A stretch of DNA of 64,000 bases from Myxococcota bacterium (GCA_025054695.1 JANWZI010000001.1:44562-108561); one strand, 5' to 3'. Shown: positions 25,868 to 37,443, numbered from the stretch's first letter. The notes: generated from the sequence alone by a model not told the origin. Numbers and translations: made by a program.

Positions 25868-28333
25868 GTGAATCTGCGCGTCGCATTCTTCCTTCTCGTC
25901 GCACACGCGGCCGTCCCGGCAGCCCATGCCCAAGTCGAGCTGACGGGGACGTACGTTCGTTATTTCGCAGTCAATCGAAACGGAACGTTCGTGACGTCCG
26001 ACGGACGCAGCACGATGTACGGTGAAACGGCCGGTGGCACGACGTCCTGCGATTTCTTCTACCCTGGAGCGCCCGTCGAGGGCTTCACGATCGAGCTCGG
26101 GTCTCCCGATGCCCGACTGACCAACGGTGGGCCGTTTCTCGACGGTTCGGTGGCGGCTGTGTTCGGTCCGACGCTCGAAGGTCGCTCCATCCGATGGCGC
26201 GGCCGAGGCAGCGTTTCCGGCCGAAGCATCGAGATCGATCAGGTGGTCTCGTACGAACCCGACGACCGTTTCGTGCGGGTGCAAGTCACGATTACGAACA
26301 CGGGCACCTCGACGATTCCCGAGCTGTACTACCTGCGCAATGCCGACCCGGACCACGGCTCGTGCCCCGGCGGGCCGGGGCCGAGCACGGCCAACGACGT
26401 GCGCAGACAGCCCCCCGGCTCCGAGTCCGCGCTCGTCACGGCCGCCGTCTCGCTTCCGGCACCCGTGGTGCTGGGCATCGGCAGCCACGACCCGCGCGCC
26501 CGCGTCCATGCGGGCGGCTTCGAGAACACGGATGCTTCGGGGCAGTGGAACGCTCCCGAAGATCCCGAAGGGGCGGAGGGCGACGTCGGCGTCGACATCG
26601 TCTTCCGAGAGACGTCGCTCGCCGCGGGAGCCTCGACGACCTTCGAATGGCTGTACGTCTTTGGAACCACCGTCGCGGACGTCGAGACCCGGTTCGACGA
26701 GCTCGGCTTCCCCGCGGCGCCATGCACGGGCCGCCCCGAGGGTTCCAGTTGCACGACGACGCGGGGTCTGTCCGGCATTTGCCGGGCGGGGCGTTGCTGC
26801 ACGGGCTGCTGGACGGGCAGCCGATGCGTCGCCGGCACGCGTGCCGACTCGTGCGGGCGAGCGGGGGCCATGTGCCGCTCGTGCGCCGACGGCGACGCGT
26901 GCACGTCGGACGTCTGCACCGCGGGCACATGCAGCAATCCGCATGCGCCGAGCGGAACCGCGTGTGACGACGGGCTGTTCTGCACCGCGACCGATCGCTG
27001 CGACGGCCGCGGTCGCTGCGTCGGGAGCGGAGACCGCTGCGACGACCTCGAAAGCTGCACCACGGATCGCTGTGACGAAACCATGGATCGGTGCACGAAC
27101 AGTCCGCTGGCGGACCTGACGGCGTGCATGGTGCGCGCCGAGAGCGGCGTGTGCCGATCGGGACGCTGTTGCGTGGGCTGCTGGGACGCGACGGCCGGTC
27201 GGTGCCAGACGGGCACGACCGCAGCCCACTGCGGCCTGCGCGGCATGCCGTGCCGCAGTTGCATCGACGGCGTGGATTGCTCCTCCGACGTCTGCACGGC
27301 CGGCGTGTGCAGCAATCCGGACGCGCCCTCGGGCACGCCGTGCGACGACGGGCTGTTCTGCACGGCGACCGATCGCTGCGACGGCCGGCGCAACTGCGTC
27401 GGAAGCGGCGTGCGCTGCGACGACCGGTCGGACTGCACGGTCGACCGGTGCGACGAGGCGGCCGATCGGTGCGAGCACACCCCTGCGATGGGTCGCTGCA
27501 GCATCGGCGGTGTGTGCCTGGCCGCGGGGACCGTGCACAGTCTCTATCCCTGCCTGGTGTGCGATCCGACGCGCCATACGAACGACTGGTCGCCCCGGCC
27601 CGAGGGCACCGAATGCGCGGGTGTTCAGTGCATCGGTGGCCGGCTGACGATGCGCTCGACGTGCGACGCCGCCGGCGAGTGCGTCCCCGGGCCCTCGATG
27701 CCGTGCCCGACCGGGCGCTGCGCGAGCGCGACTGCGTGCGAGATGGTGTGCACAGATGGAAGCTGCCGCGCCGGCGAGTACTGCGACCGGACGACCGGCC
27801 GCTGCTTGCCGCTGCGCGCGCTCGGTTCGTTGTGCACGGAGGCCGGCCAGTGCCAAAGCGGCCTGTGCGTCGACGGACGGTGCTGCGAAGAGACGTGCAC
27901 GGGCACCTGTCGGACCTGCGCGAGCGCGTCGATGCCGGGGCGCTGCGTGCCGCACACCGCGGGCACCGATCCGGACGGGGAGTGCGCCGGAGCGGGCTGC
28001 GACGGAGCCGGGGCATGTCGGCGTCCCGACGGGGGCACGATGTCCCCGGATGCGGGGCGCCCGGACGCGGGGCGCCCGGATGCAGCCCTGGCGGACGCGG
28101 CCGGAACGGATGCGGCCGCCGACGCCCCCATCTCGTCGGACGCGGCGTGGACCGATGCCTCGACCGAGGATGCGCGTCGAGAGCCTCGCGGCCGCCGTTC
28201 GCGCGGAGGCTGCACGTGCCTCGTCGCGTCCTCGGGATCCGGTTGGCTCGGGGTCTGCAGCGCCGGCGTCCTGCTCGGCGTGCTGTGGGTGCGCCGAAGC
28301 AAGCGCCGCCAAATCGCGCACGCACGACGCTGA
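25868..28333 (+). CDS. Secreted Cys-rich protein with duplicated Cys modules and MYXO-CTERM-like anchor
   Basis: GTG start, signal peptide MNLRVAFFLLVAHAAVPAAHA; two copies of the CRxGRCCxGCW...CSNPxAPSGTxCDDGLFCTATDRCDG module; C-terminal GGCTCLVASSGSGWLGVCSAGVLLGVLWVRRSKRR. Confidence 0.88.
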   Translation: MNLRVAFFLLVAHAAVPAAHAQVELTGTYVRYFAVNRNGTFVTSDGRSTMYGETAGGTTSCDFFYPGAPVEGFTIELGSPDARLTNGGPFLDGSVAAVFGPTLEGRSIRWRGRGSVSGRSIEIDQVVSYEPDDRFVRVQVTITNTGTSTIPELYYLRNADPDHGSCPGGPGPSTANDVRRQPPGSESALVTAAVSLPAPVVLGIGSHDPRARVHAGGFENTDASGQWNAPEDPEGAEGDVGVDIVFRETSLAAGASTTFEWLYVFGTTVADVETRFDELGFPAAPCTGRPEGSSCTTTRGLSGICRAGRCCTGCWTGSRCVAGTRADSCGRAGAMCRSCADGDACTSDVCTAGTCSNPHAPSGTACDDGLFCTATDRCDGRGRCVGSGDRCDDLESCTTDRCDETMDRCTNSPLADLTACMVRAESGVCRSGRCCVGCWDATAGRCQTGTTAAHCGLRGMPCRSCIDGVDCSSDVCTAGVCSNPDAPSGTPCDDGLFCTATDRCDGRRNCVGSGVRCDDRSDCTVDRCDEAADRCEHTPAMGRCSIGGVCLAAGTVHSLYPCLVCDPTRHTNDWSPRPEGTECAGVQCIGGRLTMRSTCDAAGECVPGPSMPCPTGRCASATACEMVCTDGSCRAGEYCDRTTGRCLPLRALGSLCTEAGQCQSGLCVDGRCCEETCTGTCRTCASASMPGRCVPHTAGTDPDGECAGAGCDGAGACRRPDGGTMSPDAGRPDAGRPDAALADAAGTDAAADAPISSDAAWTDASTEDARREPRGRRSRGGCTCLVASSGSGWLGVCSAGVLLGVLWVRRSKRRQIAHARR

Positions 28334-28356
28334 ACACAATCGTTGATTTAGAACGG

Positions 28357-28432
28357 GACTGCGAGTCGGAGTCTGAGTCCGAGACCGAGACCGCGTCCGA
28401 GCCCGAGCCCGAAACCGAGCCCGAGTCCGATG
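28357..28432 (+). repeat. GAGNCC hexamer tract 6
   Basis: gagtcggagtctgagtccgagaccgagaccgcgtccgagcccgagcccgaaaccgag; convergent intergenic region. Confidence 0.88.
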
Positions 28433-28473
28433 CGGCGCTCGATGCCGCGTTCCAGACGGCCCCCGAGTCACCT

Positions 28474-30150
28474 TCAATCGCTTCCGGCGCGCGCGATGGG
28501 GATCCGGCGGCCGGGGCCGAAGGCCTTGCCGGAGACGATGAGCACGGGAGGCGTCTGACGCCGTTTGTGCTCCGAGGCGACAACCATGCGGATCACGCGC
28601 CGCACGGTTTCGAGGTCGTGGCCGGCGGCGACGATGGCGTCGGCGGTCTGTGCGCGCTCGACGTACCGCGCGAGAATGTCGTCCAGAACGTCGTAGGGAG
28701 GTAGCGTGTCCTGGTCGGTCTGGTTCGGGCGCAGCTCGGCGCTGGGCGCCTTGCGCAGCGTGCGCTCGGGAATGACCGCGCGGCCCGCCTGCAGGTTGAT
28801 CTCGCGCGCGAGGCGATAGACCTCTGTTTTGTACACGTCCCCAAGCGGCGCCAGACCGCCGGCCATGTCGCCGTACAGCGTGCAATAGCCCGTCGCGAGC
28901 TCGCTCTTGTTGCCCGTCGCGAGCAACATCGCGCCCGTCCGGTTCGCAAAGGCCATCAGGACGGCGGCGCGGATGCGCGCCTGCACATTTTCCCAGGTCG
29001 CATCCTCCGCCGACTGGGCTTGCGCGGTGGCGAGCGGCGGTTCGAGGGTGTCGAGATGCGCCTGGAAAATCGGGTCGATGGGCACGAGCCGCCAGGCCAC
29101 GCCGAGCGCCTCGCACAGGACGCGCGCGTCCTCGACGCTTTCGGGCGACGAGTAGCGGGTGGGCATGGACAGCGCGAGGACGTTCTCGGGGCCGAGCGCG
29201 CGCGCGGCGAGGGCCGCGACGAGCGCACTGTCGATTCCACCGGAGACGCCGAGCACGACGCGCGACAGTCCGCATTTGCGGACGAAGTCGCGAATCCCCA
29301 TCGCGAGCGCCTCGACGAGCGCGGCCGTCTCGGTGGGGCGCTCCGCCCGGCGCGACGACGCAAGGGCTCCGAGCGCCGCCTCGTACTCGACGTCGAGCAC
29401 CTCCTCGACGAAGCTCGCGGCACACGCGACGCTGCGTCCCTGCGCGTCCCACGCCTCGCTGCTACCGTCGAAGAGAAGATCATCGTTGCCGCCGACCTGG
29501 TTGACGAAGAGCATCGGAATGCGATGCGTCGCGGCAATCGCGGCGAGCATCCCGGGGCGGCCCGTCCACTTGGCGCGCGTGAAGGGCGATGCGGCCACGT
29601 TGACGAGGAGCCGGGCCCCTCGGCCGGCGAGCTCCGCGACGGGATCTGCGGTGTAACGACGAACCGTGAGTGCAGAGGGAACGGTGTTCCACACGTCCTC
29701 GCACACGGTCCAGCCCACGGGCACACCCTCGATCGAGACGGGCTCCGAAGGGCCCGGGCCGGGCTCGAACCATCGGTCCTCGTCGAAGACGTCGTACGTG
29801 GGCAACAATCGCTTCGCGATCGTCGCCTCGACACGGCCGTCGCGCACGAGCACGACGGCATTGTGCAGGCCCCGGCTCGACGTTTCCGGCGCGCGCGCGA
29901 TCGTGCCCAAAGCGACCCACGTCCGGCCCCGCAGCCGGGCGGCCAGCGCCGCCGTGGTCTCGAGCGCGCGCGAGACGAAACCAGGGCGGTCGAGCAGATC
30001 GCGCGGCGGGTAGCCCGTGAGCACGAGCTCCGGATAGACGACGAGATCGACGCCGTCCTGACATGCGCGGGCGGCGTACTGCTCGATGCGCGCGGCGTTG
30101 CCGTGCAGGTCTCCGACCGTGGGGTTGAGCTGGACGAGCCGGATTCGCAT
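28474..30150 (-). CDS. nadE: Glutamine-hydrolysing NAD+ synthetase
   Basis: N-terminal nitrilase domain MRIRLVQLNPTVGDLHGNAARIEQYA; synthetase SGGIDSALVAALAARALG, NKSELATGYCTLYGDMAGGLAPLGDVYKT. Confidence 0.95.
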   Translation of the reverse strand: MRIRLVQLNPTVGDLHGNAARIEQYAARACQDGVDLVVYPELVLTGYPPRDLLDRPGFVSRALETTAALAARLRGRTWVALGTIARAPETSSRGLHNAVVLVRDGRVEATIAKRLLPTYDVFDEDRWFEPGPGPSEPVSIEGVPVGWTVCEDVWNTVPSALTVRRYTADPVAELAGRGARLLVNVAASPFTRAKWTGRPGMLAAIAATHRIPMLFVNQVGGNDDLLFDGSSEAWDAQGRSVACAASFVEEVLDVEYEAALGALASSRRAERPTETAALVEALAMGIRDFVRKCGLSRVVLGVSGGIDSALVAALAARALGPENVLALSMPTRYSSPESVEDARVLCEALGVAWRLVPIDPIFQAHLDTLEPPLATAQAQSAEDATWENVQARIRAAVLMAFANRTGAMLLATGNKSELATGYCTLYGDMAGGLAPLGDVYKTEVYRLAREINLQAGRAVIPERTLRKAPSAELRPNQTDQDTLPPYDVLDDILARYVERAQTADAIVAAGHDLETVRRVIRMVVASEHKRRQTPPVLIVSGKAFGPGRRIPIARAGSD

Positions 30151-30156
30151 GCGCGC

Positions 30157-31998
30157 TCAGTGCGCCCTTGCGGGCCACGTGTGGGCGTCGCCGGGAACGA
30201 CGACCGCGAGCCGGTACTCTCCGACGGGCAAGTCCGGAGGCACGGTGAACGCTCCGTACCACAGGCCGCCGCGCCGGCTCACCGTCACGCCGAGCAGACG
30301 CGGGCGGCCCGGAGCCTGCAGCCACAGCTCCACGCGAACGCCCTCGACGGGCTCGTCCGTGTCGAGCATGTGGACGGATCCCGAAATCTCGAGCCGCCGG
30401 CCGCGATGGGCCTCGAAGCGTCGTCCGTCGACTTCGACGCGAACGCGACGGCGTGGAGGCCGCTCCGGCGGCGTGCGGCCGCCATCGTCCGCATCCGTGA
30501 ACTGGCCCGGTCGCGGCGTCTGCGGCGCGGCGGACTCCTCGCTTCTTGGTGCGCTTGCGTCGTGCGCGGTACGCGACGTCGTCGTGTCCGACGCCGCAGT
30601 CGGTTGCGAGCGCCCCGGCACGCCGGCCGCGCCGTCGCCCGTCCCCTGGGACCGCCGCGCCGCCGCCGTGGCCTCCGCGGCGGTCGCCAGCTCCTCGAGG
30701 TAGCTCGCCGGTCGTGGGAAGGGATCGGGGAGCGCGGGCCGGTAGCTCGGCGCGTCGTCCCCACTGTCCGTAGGCCGGAGCCCGAGCGCGCTGCCGCCCA
30801 GATCGATGCGGATCCAGCCTGTTTCGGGTAGCTCGACCTCGACCCACGCGTGCGCTTCGTTCATGACGAACCGCGATCGGATTCCCACCGCGGCCGCCGT
30901 GATCACGAAGGCCCAGGCGCGATGGCGACAGACCCCTCGGCGGGAACGGACGATGTCGAGATAAATGTCTCCGGTGTCGGGCACGGGCTCGTCGCTCTCC
31001 ACGAACGAGCGGAAGTACGCGACGAGCCGGTCGAGTGCGGTCCGAAGGGGCGTGTCGGCACGAACGCCGATCTCGGCCGCCACGCGGGCGGCCTGCGTGC
31101 GAAGCGGTTCCGGCAGCGGTGCGGCACGTGCGGCGAGGGCGTCCGCGCGCACGTCGGCAATCCGCGACGGCGCGAAGTAGTCGCGCGGCGCATCGGTGAG
31201 CCAGATCAGGCGCACCTCCCGCTCGGAAACCCACGCTCGCGGTCGCACGTAGTGGTTGTCCGCGCCGTCACGCTCGAATCGAAGCGCGACGGGTGGCTCG
31301 GTGCGGTACCCCAGGATCCGCGACTCCGGCGACACCGAGGGCAGCGCGACCGGCACGTCGGGTCCCGCCGACAGGTCGAGCAGCGCTTCGCCCCAGAACC
31401 GGTCGCGAGGCCGTTCGTCGGGAGCCGGTGCGTCGGGCGACTCGACGGGAATCGTGTGTAGGCTCACGTCGCCGACGCCCAGGACAGGCGTGCGACGGTC
31501 GTCCGACGCGAGGGCCACGGTGTCGAGCGCGGAGCCTCGCTTGTACGGCGAGATGCGCGGGCGGAATGCCTCGTCGTAGCCGGGCTGCGCGTGCAGCGAG
31601 GCGACGCGGTCGGGTCGGAACGTCGGCGGGCGCGCGAGGGGCGGTGACCCGGGACCCGCGGGACCCGCGCCCTGGCGAGGCGCGAGCACGGTTTCGCCGG
31701 CGCGTCGGGGGCCGCCACGGGGCGCCTCGATCCATCGATCGCCTTGCCGGATCGCCTCGGGCAAGCCCGCCTGCCCCGGCGGCAGCCGGCCGACGAGCGC
31801 GTAGATCTCGTCGTCGTGAAGGTCCTCGACCGGCTCGTGCGCGGGCTCGGTCGCCTGGGCGTGCGCGCGATGCGCGCACGACATCGCCGCTGTGAGAATG
31901 ACGGCAGCCCCCCACGCGAGGGGGCTCCAAGCAGTGGAGCGCCCCCCTCGGCCGCGGACACCGCGCATCGGAAGTGAGCGTAGTGTGGCACGGAACAT
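30157..31998 (-). CDS. Transglutaminase-like superfamily protein
   Basis: DTGDIYLDIVRSRRGVCRHRAWAFVITAAAVGIRSRFVMNEAHAWVEVELPETGWIRIDLGGS, a Cys-His-Asp transglutaminase core. Confidence 0.88.
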   Translation of the reverse strand: MFRATLRSLPMRGVRGRGGRSTAWSPLAWGAAVILTAAMSCAHRAHAQATEPAHEPVEDLHDDEIYALVGRLPPGQAGLPEAIRQGDRWIEAPRGGPRRAGETVLAPRQGAGPAGPGSPPLARPPTFRPDRVASLHAQPGYDEAFRPRISPYKRGSALDTVALASDDRRTPVLGVGDVSLHTIPVESPDAPAPDERPRDRFWGEALLDLSAGPDVPVALPSVSPESRILGYRTEPPVALRFERDGADNHYVRPRAWVSEREVRLIWLTDAPRDYFAPSRIADVRADALAARAAPLPEPLRTQAARVAAEIGVRADTPLRTALDRLVAYFRSFVESDEPVPDTGDIYLDIVRSRRGVCRHRAWAFVITAAAVGIRSRFVMNEAHAWVEVELPETGWIRIDLGGSALGLRPTDSGDDAPSYRPALPDPFPRPASYLEELATAAEATAAARRSQGTGDGAAGVPGRSQPTAASDTTTSRTAHDASAPRSEESAAPQTPRPGQFTDADDGGRTPPERPPRRRVRVEVDGRRFEAHRGRRLEISGSVHMLDTDEPVEGVRVELWLQAPGRPRLLGVTVSRRGGLWYGAFTVPPDLPVGEYRLAVVVPGDAHTWPARAH

Positions 31999-32085
31999 CG
32001 AGCCGGCGCGCGGACCGCCGTTCCCGACCACGGATGCGACGAATCACGTGGCTCGACGGCCCCGTGCAGCGTCTCGAGGGAGCGT

Positions 32086-32432
32086 GAGTCCGAGGGCGAG
32101 GCAGAAGCCGAGACCGAGATCGAAACGGTGTCCAAATCCTAGACCGTGTCCGCGACAGAGACCGAGACACAGCGACCGAGACCGAGACCAAGACCGAGTC
32201 CGAGCCCGTGTGCGAGCCCGTGACCGAGACCGAGACCGAGACCGAGTCCGAGACCGACTCCGAGTCCGAGTCCGATACCGAGCCCGAGACCGAGCCGGAG
32301 ACCGAGACCGAGTTTGAGTCCGAGTCCGAGACCGAGACCGAGTCCGAGTCCGAGACCGAGACCGAGCCCGAGCCCGAGCCCGAGTCCGACCGCGAAACCG
32401 AGCCGGAGACCGGGTCCGACTCCGAGCTTTGT
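32086..32432 (+). repeat. GAGNCC hexamer tract 7 (longest, about 58 units)
   Basis: Hand parse: about 58 hexamers, mostly GAGACC/GAGTCC/GAGCCC, with one 2-bp phase slip near 32172; divergent intergenic region. Confidence 0.95.
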
Positions 32433-32466
32433 TGACCATCCAGCGTCGCGGAAACATCCTGAAATC

Positions 32467-33990
32467 GTGGCCGGTGGAGCCGTGGCTCGGGTCATCCGCC
32501 GCGCCGTGCTCGTGACCCTCGGCGGGTGCGCCGGCGCGACGCAGACGCTCTCCGGCCCGGACCACGCGGGCGGAGCCGATTTGTCCGAATCCCGCATGCA
32601 TGCGCGCGCTTCGCCGGCCGTTGCACCCGGCGAGGCGGCCTCCGCAGCTCCGTCGATCACGGCCCACGAACCGCCGACGCAGCTACCTACCGCACCTTCG
32701 GAGGGCGTCGCGGTAGCGCACAACGGCGCCCGCGTCCCCAGGGCCGACGAACCCGATACGCATGAACGCATCCGCCCGATCGACGGCCCGCCGGGACTCG
32801 TCGTCGAAGACCCGTCGGGGCAGGCGCTCGACGCGTTTCACGTCGCGCTCGAGCGCGCCGCGGCGGGGCTCGGCCAGGTACGCATCGTCGTCTACGGCGC
32901 CTCGCACGTCGCGAGCGACCTTTGGACGTACACGGTTCGCCAGGCCCTTCAGCTGCGATTCGGCGACGCGGGGCACGGGTTCATCCTTCCCGTCAAGCCA
33001 TGGCGAGGGTACCGGCACGTCGGCTACGAGCCCGAGGGTGACTGGCGCGCGTGGCGCACACTCCGCGTGCGAACCGGCCACCTCGTCGTCGATCGGTACG
33101 GGCTCGCGGGCGTCTCGGTCGAAAGCGCACAGGCCGGTGCGCGCGGTGCCATTTCCACGCCGACGGACACGCCGGTCGGAACTTCGGCGAGCCGTTTCGA
33201 GCTGTGGTTCCTGCGCCAGCCGGGCGGAGGTCGTTTCGAGGCATGGATTGACGGCACGCTCGTGGGCATCGAGTCGACCGACGCGCCGGCGCCGCAAGCC
33301 GGTTATGCGACGTACGTCGTGCCCGACGGGCCCCACCGATTCGAGGTTCGCGTGCACGGGGACGGGCCCGTTCGGCTGTTCGGTCTTGTGGTCGAGCGCG
33401 ACGAGCCCGGGGTCGTGCTCGACACCCTCGGCATCAACGGCGCGCGGTTGGCGATCCAGCTCCACTGGGACGAACCGTTGTGGCGCGAGCACTTGCAGCG
33501 CCGCAGGCCGGATCTCGTCGTCCTCGCGTACGGCACGAACGAAGCCGGCGACGACGACGTACCCGTGGAGCGCTACGAAGCGGAGGTCCACGAAGCGGTC
33601 GCGCGCGTCCGTCGCGCGGTGCCCGAAGCTTCCTGCGTGCTCGTCGGTCCGACCGATCGGCCCTACTACGACCGCCGACGCCGGCTCGCCACCGATCGAC
33701 CGCGCACGCGAATCGTCGCGGACGTGATGCGGCGGGCGGCGTTCGCGCACGGCTGTGGGTTCTTCGACGTGCAGGCGTTCATGGGCGGCCCGATGTCGAT
33801 GGTGGCGTGGGTCGCGGCAGACCCGCCGCTCGCGTCGCCGGATCACGTCCATCTGACCGCGGCCGGCTACGAGCGACTCGGACGGGCCCTCCTCGATGCA
33901 CTGCTGGACGGCTCGCCGTGGGCGACGCGCGCGGTGCCGACCGAGCTGGCCACCACCTCGAACACGGTCGGCAATCTCGCGTTGCGCTGA
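32467..33990 (+). CDS. SGNH/GDSL-type hydrolase, probable lipoprotein
   Basis: [73 protein letters not shown]. Confidence 0.82.
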   Translation: MAGGAVARVIRRAVLVTLGGCAGATQTLSGPDHAGGADLSESRMHARASPAVAPGEAASAAPSITAHEPPTQLPTAPSEGVAVAHNGARVPRADEPDTHERIRPIDGPPGLVVEDPSGQALDAFHVALERAAAGLGQVRIVVYGASHVASDLWTYTVRQALQLRFGDAGHGFILPVKPWRGYRHVGYEPEGDWRAWRTLRVRTGHLVVDRYGLAGVSVESAQAGARGAISTPTDTPVGTSASRFELWFLRQPGGGRFEAWIDGTLVGIESTDAPAPQAGYATYVVPDGPHRFEVRVHGDGPVRLFGLVVERDEPGVVLDTLGINGARLAIQLHWDEPLWREHLQRRRPDLVVLAYGTNEAGDDDVPVERYEAEVHEAVARVRRAVPEASCVLVGPTDRPYYDRRRRLATDRPRTRIVADVMRRAAFAHGCGFFDVQAFMGGPMSMVAWVAADPPLASPDHVHLTAAGYERLGRALLDALLDGSPWATRAVPTELATTSNTVGNLALR

Positions 33991-34079
33991 ACGAGGCTGC
34001 CGGCGCGTCGTCGTGTACGCCGCCCGGCGACCGACGCACCCCCGCGCCCCATGACGTCCTGGGGTATGCTGCGCGCCCC

Positions 34080-35272
<1,193 letters not shown>

Positions 35273-35276
<4 letters not shown>

Positions 35277-36307
35277 CCAGGACGATGCGCGCCCTGGTCA
35301 AGGCGCAGCCGGGACCCGGCCTGTCACTCGAGCGCGTCCCGGTGCCCGAACCTGGCCCCAACGACGTGCTGGTGCGCGTGCGCAAGTCGGCCATCTGCGG
35401 CACCGACGTGCACATCTACCGGTGGGACGAGTGGGCCGCGCGCACCATTCCGGTGCCGATGACGGTCGGACACGAGTTCATGGGCGAGGTGGTCGAAGTC
35501 GGCTCTTTGGTGAGCGGCTTTCGCGTCGGTGACCGCATCTCGGGGGAGGGACACTTGACGTGTGGCACCTGCCGCAACTGCCGCGCCGGCCGCCGGCACC
35601 TGTGCCGTCACACCGTCGGCGTCGGCATCGACCGGCCCGGATGCTTCGCGGAGTACATCGCGCTGCCGGCAAGCAACGCGTTCCGGCTACCCGACTCCGT
35701 GCCCGACGAAATCGCCGCGTTCTTCGACCCGTTCGGCAACGCGGTGCACGCCGCGCTGTCGTTCGACCTGGTGGGGGAAGACGTCCTCGTGACGGGGGCA
35801 GGCCCCATCGGTTGCATGGCCGTCGCGATCGCGCGCCACGTCGGAGCGCGCCACGTCGTCGCGACCGATGTCTCGCCCTACCGCCTCGAGCTGGCCCGTC
35901 GCATGGGCGCCAGCCGGGTGGTCGACGTGCGGCGCGAACGCGTCCGCGACGTCATGGGCGAGCTCGGGATGACGGAGGGCTTCGACGTCGGCCTCGAGAT
36001 GAGCGGCAACCCCCAGGCGCTGCGTGAACTGTTCGAAGCGATGAATCACGGCGGCCGCGTCGCTTTGCTCGGCATCCCGTCGGAGCCCGTGGCGATCGAC
36101 TGGGGAGACGTGATCTTCAAGGGCCTGGTGCTCAAGGGGATCTACGGGCGCGAGATGTTCGAGACCTGGTACAAGATGGTCGCTCTGCTGCAGAGCGGCC
36201 TGGACGTCTCGCCCGTGCTTACGCATCGGTTCCCGGCTGAGCGCTTCGAGGAGGCCTTCGCGGCGATCGAGAGCGGACAGTGCGGCAAGGTCGTGCTCGA
36301 GTGGTGA
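35273..36307 (+). CDS. tdh: L-threonine 3-dehydrogenase
   Basis: [56 protein letters not shown]; adjacent to kbl with overlapping GTGA. Confidence 0.96.
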
Positions 36308-36324
36308 GGCGCGGCTCCGCGAAC

Positions 36325-36590
36325 CGGGACTCCGAGACCGAGACGGAGTCCGAGCCGGACTCCGAGACCGAGTCGGCGTCGGAGTTCGAGACCGAGGCCG
36401 AGCCAGAGACCGAATCCGAGACCAAGTCCGAGTCTGAGTCGGAGTCCGAGCCCGAGCCCGCGACCTGAGCCCGAGTCCGCGTCCACGTCCGAGACCGAGT
36501 CCGAGACCGAGCCCAGAGCCCGACTCCGAGTCCGGGTCAGAGTAAGTCCCGAGACCGAGACCGAGACCAGGTCCGAGTCCGAGACCGGTC
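36325..36590 (+). repeat. GAGNCC hexamer tract 8
   Basis: gggactccgagaccgagacggagtccgagccggactccgagaccgag... through gagaccgagaccgagaccaggtccgagtccgagacc; convergent (tdh / sigma factor). Several phase slips in the right half. Confidence 0.93.
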
Positions 36591-36613
36591 CACAGACGGC
36601 GCGGTGATCGCGG

Positions 36614-37443
36614 TCAGGCCGCGACGAGGTCCTGCAGCTCCGCGCGCAGCTTCTTTCGCGCCCGCGCCTCGAGCTGGCGCGCACGTTCTCGGCTGATGCC
36701 GAGCGAACGGCCGAGCTCGGCGAGCGACGCTTCCTCCTCCGACAGCAGGCGCCGTTCGACGATGAGTCGCTCACGACGGTCCAGGCGCTGCAAGGCCCGG
36801 GCGACGCGGTCGCTGCGCACGCGGGAGGAGCGCACCTCGTCGAGCGTCTCGTCTGGGAGCGGCCGCGGATCGACCAATCGGTCGAGGAGTGACGTGGGCG
36901 CGTCGTCGAAAACGGGACGGTCGAGCGAGACGTCCCGACCGTCGAGCCGTTCCAGCATGGACGCCATGCGCTCCTCGCTCACCCCGAACTGGGTCGCGAG
37001 AACGGCGTTGCGCTCTCGCGCGTCCGGCACGAGGTTGGTCAGCCTTGCGCGCTCGCGACGCAGCCGAAAGAAGAGCTTCGATCGCAGCGGACCCGAGCCA
37101 GCTCCCACCATGCTCGTCGAGCGGACGATGAAATCGAGCACGTACGCGCGAATCCAGTACCCGGCGTAGGTCACGAAGCGGGTGCCCCGATCGGGATCGA
37201 ACTTGTCCACCGCCGTCATCAACCCGACGTGTCCTTCCGAAAGCAAGTCCTCGAAACGCACCGGGTAACGGCGGTACTGCGACGCGATGGCCACGACGTG
37301 GCGCAGGCTCGAGGTCACCAGACGCGCACGCGCCGCTTGGTCCCCGCGGCGCGCCGCGATGGAAAGCTCCCGCTCTTCCTCTCGCGACAGAGGCGGTGCG
37401 TTCCGTAAGCAAGCCTGACGGGAAAGTCGGTTCACTCGCATAA
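36614..37443 (-). CDS. RNA polymerase sigma factor, RpoH/sigma-70 family
   Basis: LVTSSLRHVVAIASQYRRYPVRFEDLLSEGHVGLMTAVDKFDPDRGTRFVTYAGYWIRAYVLDFI; region 4 SLAELGRSLGISRERARQLEARARKKLR. Confidence 0.92.

Noticed and set aside
24548-29452. 1634-aa minus-strand ORF (and similar long ORFs such as 50502..55526 + upstream part, 8071..11232 -, 3441..5834 -, 870..3176 - 5' half)
   Set aside because: Antisense or out-of-frame shadow ORFs typical of very high GC sequence; they overlap well-supported genes on the other strand/frame and their translations are Arg/Ala/Pro-rich with no family features.
32086-32432. CRISPR array
   Set aside because: Contiguous 6-bp units with no spacer of regular length and no conserved 25-40 bp repeat. 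The CRISPR-Cas fragment is at the far left edge and no array is visible.
32139-32771. Apparent (Gly-Leu)n, (Arg-Ser)n, (Glu-Thr)n or (Asp-Ser)n repeat proteins at the hexamer tracts (e.g. 32139..32771 -, 32208..32435 +, 36142..36774 -, 36280..36468 +, 40423..40689 -, 4454..4762 +)
   Set aside because: The stop-free hexamer opens all six frames, so these are artefacts. No signal peptide, domain or RBS context supports them, and the fixed CTC Leu codon argues against protein-level selection.
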